Shown here piece after piece: positions 53,698 through 64,000 of a stretch of 64,000 nucleotides of DNA; position 1 is the first letter of the stretch, and each line of letters begins with the position of its first letter. The notes below the pieces were generated by a model. The model saw only the letters and a program-made list of their open reading frames with translations, had not been told where the DNA came from and did no database searches. Source of the DNA: Toxorhynchites rutilus septentrionalis (taxonomy: Eukaryota; Arthropoda; Insecta; Diptera; Culicidae); the NCBI RefSeq assembly GCF_029784135.1, contig NC_073746.1:50180393-50244392 (forward strand), in the 5' to 3' direction. The position numbers were made by a program, and so were the translations under genes.

Positions 53698-54945
53698 AAG
53701 ATGATGCTTCTTTGTCTCCTAGCTTCATGGTTGAAGGCAATCCTACTTTCATCCACTGTTCGTCTATATAACCTCAAAACATCTCAGAATTTTCTTTCAA
53801 ACTAAATTGAATTCTATTCAGATAAGGTGTGGAACAATTGGTTGTTCCGACGTTTTTCATCTGTTATTGACGAATTATATGCCAACTCGACTGGTTATAG
53901 GCAGGAACATCTCAGATTGCAGTGAACTTTGTATACTTGAAATCTTCGAAAAAATCGTGGGGTTGTATCCGAGACACGACCGCTTAGGACGTAGGATAAT
54001 TTCGGGAAGCAACGATTCCTTCTTGCCTTAGCGAGAACAATACACTAATTGGTCATACGTCGTAATTTGTTTCTATATATCAATGCACGCATTGCACTGA
54101 GTATATAACGAGAGGCATCTTCCGTGCATCGCGATTCAACAAGCATCAAACACGCGTCTAACAGATGCACCCAGTTGCAGCGATAAAAATGAAACATCGC
54201 GAGAATGACCGTTTATGAAAAACAGTTTATGGACTCTCGGTCAAAACCATCAACGAAGCTAGGAGCTTGTTGCATCAGAACAGAGCCAATGCGCACGAGA
54301 GCAAATACGAATGGCAACTAAAAGTACTTCAAGTGAAATATTCGCTAGCGTTCACAGCTCGAGGGGAAAAATAAAACACAAAACGAGCAGAATAAGCGAC
54401 CTTTGTTGTTTCGGGCGCAGAAAGATTCCGAGAATTTTCCTCAGAGGAGATGCAATACTTATACGCTAGCGACAGCTTACTTACTATTCAAGGGTGGAGT
54501 TTGCTTCGCAAATGTTCTCTTTTCGCTATCCTCCTTCGTTGTTTATATTCTAACGGCTGCATAAGTTGCCCGTTATTACTTATTACGTTATTACTTGTTA
54601 ACAACGTTAACTTTACTTCATAAAAACGTGACCTGTTTTCTGATTTGGCACCCTTTATGTTAGACGTAGTCCTACGTCAAAAACTAGACTACTTTTCAAA
54701 TAGAGTAATTTCTAACACAAAAACTAGGCTATCTACAAAATTTTGGTCAAAGGATAAAATTTACAGTTTCTGGAATACATGGCATTTTTGTATGGAGACT
54801 CCTGAATAAGTAATGTCTTACTCGTATCATTTTTGTTTGTGAATTTTCGCGTTTTGCATGTTCTTGATATGTTTAGAAAACATGAAAAAGTCGTTGTTGG
54901 AAAAACTTTTCTCTATAAAAATACCCTTTTTTATACATTTTACAT
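53698..54945. repeat. Mosaic of dispersed repeats (family R and GACGTAG palindrome repeat)
   Basis: 53850-53975 and 54700-54945 resemble family R (18046-18960). 54600-54690 carries the reverse complement of the repeat at 63891-63970, including the palindrome GACGTAGTCCTACGTC at 54667-54682. 54040-54500 is more GC-balanced and anonymous. No coding signal. Confidence 0.5.
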
Positions 54946-56089
54946 CAGTGTTGCCACACTTTAATCTGTACCAGAGGGGTTAAAAATCTTTCTAATCTGT
55001 ACTTTTTTTTTCCAAAATCGAAAATATTCGTTGTTGAGAAAAACTAATTCATTAGCATGAAAAAAATACCCATTTATTTACTACTAATATTACATTTAAA
55101 TTTGCAAGTCATTCATGTGTTTCATGATGCTCATACATAGTATTTTTTCTGAATTTAGATGACATACTATCATTTATTAAAATTTTCGTGCTGCCGCCAT
55201 GATGTTTAATCAAATCTTTTAAATCCAAATTAGCGTTCATCGTATCGTTACTGAGTTGATTTGGAAGCTTATTTTTGTTCTGATTATATACAGAAAAAAA
55301 AGTTCGACAGTTGTCGAGGAGTGAGGCATAGTGAGAACGTAACAAACAAGACATCGAATCGCCGAAAATGCAAGCGAACCGTCAATTCTTTTTAGGAAAC
55401 GCTTCTAACACAACGTTAATGGTCGACTAATTGGGAAATTTTCTGGGATTTAACATTGCCGCAGCCTTGGGTGTCGGATTATCGAAATCGAATCTTTTTC
55501 TCATTTGCTTGAACAACTGCACGGAAACACTGCGACAAATATCCTTAAAATTGATCTGCCTTTCGCTGTTTCTTCAGCAGCTATTCCAACCTGAAAATTC
55601 TTGCTGCTTGTCGAATGATCTTCAAATTTAATAGCACTGGACATTGAAACAACGCAAGATTTCTCGCAGATATTAGAGAGAATTATCAAATAAAAATCTT
55701 TCAGTGCTTCATGTAACATCGTGAATTCAGGTTTTTCAGCCTGGAACAAAAGATTCAATCTGTTAATCTGGGGCAAAAGATACGTCGCACCATTCGACGC
55801 GGATACTTTCAGACGCTCCTTGTAAGGAATTCCGTCCTCATGAAACTGTTCGATCATTGCATTGCAAATGCTTTTATGATCAGCAGCACCAAGCGATACT
55901 GCGGCGTAAAATCCGTCATGTACCTTAATGTTGCTTTTTTCAAATGGAAGAAACTTCAAACGTGGAAAAAATCTGTACCAATCTGTACTTTTTGACGAAA
56001 ATCTGTACTCTGTACCGTACAGAATCTGTACCAAAAATAACGAAAAAATCTGTACCTTTCCAAATAAATCTGTACGTGTGGCAACACTG
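54946..56089 (-). mobile_element. hAT element, ~1.14 kb, parent family of the 29770-30209 MITE
   Basis: Ends CAGTGTTGCCACACTTTAAT and, inward from the right, CAGTGTTGCCACACGTACAG are inverted repeats; ATCTGTACC/GGTACAGAT motifs cluster near both ends. The 8-bp flanks do not match, so the duplication is eroded or the copy was rearranged. It carries a transposase-like remnant on the minus strand. Confidence 0.75.
55501..56034 (-). pseudogene. hAT-like transposase remnant
   Basis: 177 open codons whose middle reads YLLPQINRLNLLFQAEKPEF, followed by MLHEALKDFYLIILSNI. The NRLNLLFQ(S)E...P...L...L pattern is characteristic of a group of hAT-derived transposases of the zinc-finger/SCAN-linked type. 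The preceding stretch, around SLGAADHKSICNAMIEQF, is of the same protein or shuffled. The BED finger, catalytic residues and dimerisation tail are absent. The start is arbitrary; the open frame is probably a survivor of a longer gene. Confidence 0.55.
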
Positions 56090-57090
<1,001 letters not shown>

Positions 57091-59173
57091 AATATACAAA
57101 AACTCATCCAGTTTTTTGGCATATGCTCACAACATTTGTTTCGCACTCAAACGATTGAACTTAGTGGACCGATTTACATTACAATATTTTGCTTTTTTTG
57201 TCATTTTATATTCTAATACAAAAATAAAGTTCACTTTATACGTATGTATGCGTCAGTGTAATGTGAAATTGAAATTCCCATCATAATCTCCTAGCTACCA
57301 CCATCGAATTCAAAATTAAACAAAACCACACAGGTGAGAGGCGTTAAATAAAACATACGAAAAAGGATTCAATCGAGGCTCGCCTTCCCCATCGCTGCCC
57401 GGGCAAGCCTTGAATTTATAACAATTTCTTAATCTTCTCCGCAATCCTCTGGAGTTGTACGATGCTCGTGTGCGAAAACCGTCCTATGTCCTCACCCCAC
57501 ACTACGAAAAGGGCTAGTAGGACCCCGCATGATTGGGTGAACTTCAGCTCACACGGTAAACGAAGGAATACATAGAATTTAAATAGGAATTTGTTCCCGC
57601 TGTAAATAGTTTAAAAAGCGACACGGGACAGCCGCTGCCGGCTCCGCTGGCACTTTTCGGAAGGATGGTGAAAACAGTGAAACCATTTTCATGGTAATTT
57701 CCATGCATTCGAAAACATCAACAAGTTTCACGTAGGGAATTGAGATGGTGTCACGGGTTCAGAGCCACTTCGAAAAACGAAAGAGGATCTGAGGAGTGTT
57801 GTTCCAGCTTTCGTTTTTCCCTGTACAGTTTATTTGAGTACGCAATATAAATGGGGGTACGAACACCCATTGTGCCGAATTTATTTCCTCAAATGACGTA
57901 TCAACAGTTCTATTAATTATGCACCATCTCGCACACCGCTCTAAAATGATTGCTTGTACGTGATCCTAGAAACTACAATGTATCTAATGAAGCCGTCATG
58001 TAGTCACGAGATCAAATTCAATGGCATCGTTTTTTATCCTGTCGTTGTCCCATGGATCGCCCCACAAAGTGCACCTCCATAATGCATCAAATATCACTTT
58101 GTGCAATTTGCTTGCTATTAGCTGCAATATAGTGGTTTGTTTTTTCATCCGAGGCTCATCCACCTCTCAATTAAAAACTCCAGCGCTGTTCCATGTGGTT
58201 GGACCATTGCCACCTATCGGTGCTCTCGTTTTGTGTCAATATTTTAATTTAAAAATGTCACTTTGCCAAGATTAATTTAAAAAGCAGGGTGTACCGTATC
58301 GGGCCTCCTCGTTTCTACTACGGAGCATGACGAAATTGATCCTCACCGGGGTTAACGAAAAAAAAAATCCATATGAAGCGAATGGAGTGAGTCTCGGTAT
58401 TAAAAAATTAATTAAAATTCTGCCGTCTGCTCTGCCGTGGCTTGAAAAAATAACCACTGCCATGATGGCTTTCTGTTCTGTTTTTTTTTATTTCTTCAAT
58501 TTTGTATTTGAGCTTTCAAATGATACATTCGCCTGAATAGCAGTCGGGACGATGCAGTCGGTCGGATGTTGGATGATGATGTTGATAATTATATCGTCAC
58601 ACAATCGCATTCATACGTGGGACGTTTTGAACCCCCAGCGTGGTATTTGATGAGACGAGGTATAATGTGAGACCCTCAATGTACTCTCTAGTGTCGCATC
58701 TCATTAATTTACCGTGATTGGATGGTATCTCCGTTGTGCGGAGTCGTATTTGCAGATTGAATGTGAAAACGAATATCAGGCTACCATCCTAGACTTTAGA
58801 GTCACAATATCTCTTCAATTCAATAGACCTTGTATCAACCATTACCAGTAATGTCAGTACAATTTTTCTCACGTATAGCGAACACTTAACTTTATATTTT
58901 GGGCTGGTCTATATTTAAGCAGACCAAATATTTCAGGACTGAAAACGGGACACGTAAGCCAAAAAAAAATATTTTGATATTTTCGAAGAATTTTATTGTA
59001 TATACAAAATAATCAAGCATTCTTAGATATATCTGGTTTTTTCTCCACAACGAATGAATATTTAGATGATGAAGCGACGTTACGAAAGAGATTATGATTA
59101 TTGTAATATTTCCATATAATTTGTCACATTCCAGATCGTAGTTCCGTTTGACAATTGACATAATTTTCATGGC
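57091..59173. other. Apparently single-copy DNA without a recognisable gene
   Basis: 57350-58750 is the most GC-balanced part of the right half and shows no repeat shared with the rest of the window. Overlapping short frames on both strands lack recognisable domains. It could be intronic or regulatory host DNA. Confidence 0.4.
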
Positions 59174-59220
59174 TTCAACATTGAGTCGTGACTATTTCTT
59201 TGTCATGACTCAATGTTGAA
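59174..59220. repeat. Short perfect-like hairpin (19-bp arms, 9-nt loop)
   Basis: TTCAACATTGAGTCGTGAC (59174-59192) pairs with GTCATGACTCAATGTTGAA (59202-59220), one position forming G-T in RNA. It stands just left of a third copy of the GTCACGATTTTATTAAATTA...GTTAACG repeat (59238-59268). Confidence 0.85.
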
Positions 59221-59454
59221 ATCAAATCAGGAAACGGGTCACGATTTTATTAAATTAAGTTAACGTTAATAGCTACATTGAGATTCTCTAACCCGCCAAT
59301 GGTTTGAGTTTACGAAAAATGGAAGCACTCCCATTTACCCATGATGGAGCGAGGAAATATTGCAATGTAAGCTCCGCCTGTTTCAACTGAGTATGAATAA
59401 TAAAAGAAATAATAAATAATATAAAAAAAAAATTTGTGAATTCAGGGTTGTGTT

Positions 59455-59960
59455 AAATTTCAATTTCAATTTATTTATATAAAGGCTACAGTGTAAGGAA
59501 AAATCCTCTTAAATTACTGCAACGCGCGAGTATTTAAACTATTCTGTATCTCACAATAATATTTACTACTCAGTCGTGCTATTTCCTCCCGTTGAACCAC
59601 TCAATGCTGTCTTCGCGAAAACCGTTAAGCGAAACATTATTTTTAATATCGCTAGGAAGCCGATTCCAAAATGCTATTCCCCTTACAAAAAAAGTTTTAC
59701 CATAATGGGACGTGCTGTGGATCGGTAAAACATAATTCCGTACACGATCACTTCTAAAAGGTACAAGTTTTTCGTGTAAATATGTTGGTGTCATATAATT
59801 AATTATTTTGTGTAATAAAAGACAAGTTTTGAGCTTGAAGAACTCATAGAAAGGACAACCAAGTAATCGCTGTTGAAGATGTGTTACTCTAGAAAAGCGT
59901 GTTAGATTAAAAACATAGCGAATACACGAATCTAGAGCTACCCGTCGGACTTATTGGTGT
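59455..59960 (-). pseudogene. CR1/L2-type LINE 3' tail: reverse transcriptase C-terminus
   Basis: On the minus strand the frame from about 59955 reads ALDSCIRYVFNLTRFSRVTH, GCPFYEFFKLKTCLLLHKI, then LVPFRSDRVRN, SHYGKTFFVRGIAFWNRLPS and ends at TAG/TAA near 59579. This is the thumb/tail region shared by CR1/L2/Daphne-like elements (a YGK..FFVRG..FWN.LP signature). The 3' UTR is short and ends in an ATTGAA-like simple repeat (plus-strand AATTTCAATTTCAATTTATT at 59457 on), typical of such elements. 5'-truncated. Confidence 0.75.
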
Positions 59961-60409
59961 CTTTCTAGGATCGATCGTTCCAATTTTTGTGAATTCGAAC
60001 ATTGTTTCAAGGTTAAAAGTGACGTAAAAGTGCAACGTACTTCAATCCGAATGTTTTTGACAACCAGTTCTTGCATCTGCTTTATTGGGAATTTCGTGCT
60101 TTACTGCTTTAAATGTATTATGCTGAACGGATGCAGAAGAAGAGGTTTGAACTACGGAAGACAACACTTTTAACTTCTCGAAGTTGGAAGAAATTTTCGA
60201 AGCTTTAGGCGGAACAAGACATTGCCACATCGAAAACGAAAAACGCGGAGAATGCTTTGTTGTGTATAAGTTGTGTTCTTTGGTGAAAACTGAAGACGAA
60301 TGTTTGTTCCGCTCGTCCCCACCAGCAATAATTGGCAGCATCCTTGCGGCAACTATCCTAAATCACACTTTTCAATTAGATGACCAATTTTAATTAGGAC
60401 TGATTTCTC

Positions 60410-60610
60410 ATAATATAATCAACTTTTTTAGGAAAAATCATTACACGAAATTGTTGGAAAATCAATGAATTATTAAGAAAAAAAATAACATTTTAAATGC
60501 ACCGTTCAAAAAACTTACTTGAAAATTGAGTTCAATGCTGAAAATTTTGATAACCCAAAACATGTCCCACTCAATATTTTTTTTAATATAGGACTATGTC
60601 TTTGATTTGT
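60410..60610. repeat. Dispersed repeat shared with 2460-2640
   Basis: GAAAATCAATGAATTATT, AATAACATTTTAAATGCACCG and ACCCAAAACATGTCCC parallel the stretch at 2490-2600. Orientation is the same. Non-coding. Confidence 0.45.
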
Positions 60611-60899
60611 ATGTAGGGGGATAACTCTACGAAACATGTAACGAGTCATTAAAAGTTTTCAAACGCATATTACTTAAAATTGTTATTGCGACATATGTGT
60701 ATACCATTAGACAGGAAATTTATCCAGCATTTTTTGCTTGAAGCACGAACAGAAAATATAGTTTAAAAAACTGAACAATTAGATGATTTAAGTGGGTATG
60801 TTTTTTCGTCCGCTTTCCTCCCTGATGCAACAAGCAATCTGCAATCTGCTTACATTCGGGCGTTAGTTCACAATGTTAATCGATGCATATTATGAATTA

Positions 60900-61250
60900 T
60901 TCTCCATTTGCCGACAATAGGCATTTATCAGTTGTTGCGTTGTATGTTGTCCAATCAATTCATGCTCAATTCATGTTTTTATCGTGTAGGTCTTGCTACT
61001 AACAATTTATGCAATGCTGGTCCAGAATATCATGCTATCGAGCATATTGTTTGGTAATGTAAAAATGCAAATAAAGAATTTATCTGGCTGCTGATTTAGA
61101 GGTTCGAAAGGGTATACTAACGCATATAAGATTATGATAGCTTGAGTAGTCACGATCTTAATATATGTAAATCTTCCTCAGAACTTTGTGTTTAAAAATG
61201 ATAAATGATGACTCCTTGTCTTCTTCTGCATTATTGAATAAACAAAAAAA
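60900..61250 (+). pseudogene. I-type LINE 3' tail fragment (degenerate)
   Basis: Plus-strand reading near 60990-61060 gives RVGLATNNLCNAG then YHAIEHIVW with a stop, parallel to SSNLCVCGQGYHDIEHIVW at the end of the I-type ORF2 in this window. Two cysteines of the tail motif are lost. The fragment closes with AATAAACAAAAAAAAA near 61240, a probable LINE poly(A) end. It is older and more diverged than the element at 4936-11047. Confidence 0.55.
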
Positions 61251-61549
61251 AAGGTAGTAAATGCTTCAATGGTGTTTTTGTGTACATTTTTGAATAGAAT
61301 GTGGTTCCGGATTCTACCACGTTATCTCATCTAACCCGTTTAAAGGATACAAGTGCATACAGGAAACAGTTTTTTGAGGCTTTCATTTGATGTATCAAAA
61401 GAACAAAAATACAGATTTTGGTCAATGGAAAAAAAATCAATTCAAAAGCAATTACTGCACACAATCACAATCCTACGTCAAGATCCCGTCCGTGCCCATA
61501 GGCTCAGACCCGTTAACTCTTTTTTATGAGAAAATCCATTCAATTCAAC

Positions 61550-61990
61550 AAAGTTTGACGTATAGTGATGTCAAAATGAAGATATAAATAACAATAAAAT
61601 CCAATACTTTTTTTTCAGAAAAATTAATATTTTCTTTTTAATGAGTCCGACACAGCACCAATCTATATCAAACTTTGTTAAATTGAAAGGGGTTTCCAAT
61701 AAAATATCGAAGGGGAAGTGTTTTCAGTTTAAAATATTTTTAATGTAAAACTCAATTTTTTAATACGACTTTCTAACGATGTATTTGAAATGTTATTTTT
61801 TCCAAAATATTCCTTTGAATTTCCTACAACTTTGCGGTACATCGTATTTTAATCAGACATTTGTATTCCGGTCTTGATTTTTCCCAAAGAAGGCTCAGTG
61901 TATCAAGATACATCCCTATAAAAAATCAGCTGTAATTAGATAATGAAAATGGTGATTTTCGGTACCTAACATCATACGTAAAATAATTTC
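61550..61990. repeat. Dispersed repeat shared with 11750-11990
   Basis: TATCAAACTTTGTTAAATTG and AAAGGGGTTTCCAATAAAA at 61665-61705 match the stretch at 11818-11855 with few changes. Non-coding. Confidence 0.5.
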
Positions 61991-63890
61991 AAAAAAAAGG
62001 GAAGTGTCGTGTAAACGGCCGGTTGATTTGGAGTGGAATTGCTCTATAATATGTAAGCTTCATTCTAACACTCAAAAAACCGTGCTCTATTCCTGTAAAT
62101 ATTAGCAACTGGCACGTATTCTTTGTTCAACATTTTTATCTCATAAATTATATTTCCTTCAATCATTGTCCACGTATCAAACAAAATATGTTCACCTATT
62201 TGAACAGGATGTTTTATTTCACTAATGCTGCTCTGAATATCTAACCTTTTTAGAAATGAACTTTAATACAATCCATACATTCTATTGTGTTTCTCCTAGA
62301 CTAGCCTTCCAATACTGAATGCATTTTAATGCAGTGTCGAAAAATTTTCCACAGTTTCGATAAATTTAACATACTTTATTTCACCTGAATCAAATAGAGT
62401 TTTAAGAACATTTTGCATCTCACTAGTCAAAAATTATTCTCCTAATTCTAATAAAATTATCAAAACTAAAAAAACTGCTACATTGTCTCTTACAACTAGA
62501 TCGATAAATGTCTGATAAGTTACAAACCGATTTTTGGTAAAAAGAAACCAGATTTCAAGGCACGTGTTTCGAACATATCGCGGAGTACAACATGTTTTTG
62601 TTTTATATTTATACTCAAAATACGGTACAGATTAATAAAAAGACGGGACAATAAAAAAGGTTGAAAAAACGGTACTGTCCCATTCAAAACGGTACGTTTG
62701 GTCAGCCTATCTATACTCCAATCAGAATCGTTTGTGAGTTCCGCGCTCAGAGCAAAATTTTCAATCTGAATATTCAAAACAATTGTCAGGAAACTAACCC
62801 CAACCGATGATCTCAGCTGGTGCAGAGCGGTGGACGTCAACGGAAATGCGATTGAGTGAGCCGAAATCCATCACCAATCGGGATTGTTTTTTGTTTCTGT
62901 TTTCATCAATATCAGATGAAATCTGTGGAAGCAAAGAGTTGAGAACAAAAAAAAAACTTTTGGCGCTGATAGACGTATCGAAGCGAAAAAATTGGATAAA
63001 ACTGACAGATTCATATTCCGGTTTTGAGACATTTTTCATTTGTTGGTATCTGTAGGCAAACTGTATCGATCGATAGGAGGTGATTGTATAATGTCATTAA
63101 CAAATAAATCGGAATATTATATTTGCTTCCGAATCCATAGGTTTACTTTTACAATGTAAAAATAGGAGCAGAAGCCGAATCCCCAATAAATTATGTTTTC
63201 AATTTACTAGTTATCATGCCCGGACTCCGGTGCACCTTTTGTGTGGAATTTGTTCGCTGGAAAATCTGATTCTCCCCGTGCTGCACATTCAATAATTGGA
63301 ATCAAAACCACGTAACAACAGCGTTTCCGATGTTCCTCTCTTGCCATTTCCTTGCAAATGGCTCCAATTGGTGTGGTGGGTTTTTGTCCCGTTATCCTTC
63401 GCGTTCAAAAATCGAGCCCCGTATATCCGCAGGCTGCGAAACGGGATGGGCTATTTGCGCACCGGTTGTGTCTGGTTGGTTTGCGGTTAACTGTTTAGTT
63501 TTATCCATGTTGGCGCGTTGTTCTGGGCTTCTGGTGAGTCTGCAGCAGTGAGAGTAGAGAGGGAAAAATATACCACCAAAATAGTAGAGTCAGAGCGTTG
63601 AAGTGGCGTGATCGGTGCCGATTTCCGTTATAGAGTTTTAACGTGGGTAGGAGAAGGCGGAATATCGGGCGGTGCATGTTTGTGCACATTAACATACTCA
63701 CATTGTTACATAAGCTTGTAAACCTGACATCGACGTCGTTGTGTCAATCCTAATACTCGTCACTTGGTAGTTTGCTTATGCGGAAAATCTAATCACTTGC
63801 TCAGAGATGTCGGGCCAAAATTGTACTATTTACATTGCCACTTGCTAATCCGTTTGGTTAAGCTTATTCTGAAACTAGTTCAATTTTTGA
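61991..63890. other. No recognisable gene
   Basis: Mixed composition. A block near 62640-62720 (GACGGGACAAT, GGTACTGTCCCATT, AACGGTACGTTTGGTCA) looks like the end of an unidentified element. 62800-63700 is more balanced and anonymous. Confidence 0.4.
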
Positions 63891-63970
63891 CGTAGGACTA
63901 CGTCTTTCATTAAGGGTGCCAAGTCGGAAAACAGATCACATTTTTATGTAATAAAGTTAACGTAAATAAC
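63891..63970 (+). repeat. GACGTAG palindrome repeat, right-edge copy
   Basis: GACGTAGGACTACGTC at 63891-63906, then AAGGGTGCCAAGTCGGAAAA, CAGATCACATTTTTATG and AAAGTTAACG. The reverse complement of the same arrangement is at 54605-54682 and a partial copy at 59230-59268. It continues to the window edge. Confidence 0.65.
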
Positions 63971-64000
63971 TATTTTTGCTACAAACGAATGACGATTTGC

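Noticed and set aside
54946..56089. 8-bp target duplication for this hAT copy
   Set aside because: Flanks TTTTACAT and ACTTATTT do not match, so no duplication is claimed.

Overview
The window reads as intergenic or intronic DNA of a culicine mosquito, most likely Aedes. It is AT-rich, has no bacterial-style gene packing and no recognisable host exon, and is built almost entirely from transposable elements. The strongest taxonomic clue is a Feilai-type tRNA-derived SINE (30443-30710, minus strand), a family described from Aedes aegypti. Helitron, hAT, Tc1/mariner, pogo-like, I-type LINE and errantivirus copies fit the same host.

Layout. 1-3250 holds a SINE copy and the broken DNA-binding half of a pogo-like transposase. 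3645-11208 is one copy of an ~0.8 kb pogo-like repeat (the 'host repeat') split by two later insertions: a 680-bp solo LTR (3764-4443) and a full-length I-type non-LTR retrotransposon (4936-11047, minus strand, 10-bp target duplication). An uninterrupted copy at 19288-20095 preserves both empty sites. 12043-13891 is an inverted copy of the host repeat disrupted by a Tc1-like element. 14000-22860 is mostly anonymous DNA with a minisatellite, a long-range inverted repeat and dispersed repeats. 22866-26936 holds a near-perfect foldback element, a 117-bp tandem array, a pogo-type MITE, a short Helitron and another host-repeat fragment. 26940-29770 looks unique and gene-free. 29770-35854 holds a hAT MITE, two SINEs head to tail, a Tc3-like remnant, a LINE endonuclease fragment and a Helitron with helicase/Rep remnants.

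The best-preserved object is a complete insect errantivirus (Ty3/gypsy class with env) at 36741-44966. Its 430-bp LTRs look identical, it has a tRNA-Ser primer site, gag, a -1-frame pol, and an env with a furin-like site and a membrane anchor. Two features of its leader stand out. A short leader ORF looks like the first exon of env, supplying the start codon and half of a signal peptide, and joins env in phase through a GTAAGT donor and a pyrimidine-rich acceptor. Downstream of that donor, and so only in unspliced RNA, lie three stem-loops sharing a 15-nt apical sequence but with different, still fully paired, outer stems. This is the arrangement expected of a packaging or translation signal.

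45000-63999 returns to old repeat DNA: a Tc1-like element inside another host-repeat copy, a mariner fragment, a hAT element with a perfect 8-bp target duplication, a second hAT family with transposase remnant, SINEs, two long (TA)n tracts and two LINE 3' tails. No CRISPR array, rRNA or functional tRNA gene was found. All boundaries were read by eye; similarity statements come from family knowledge, not searches.
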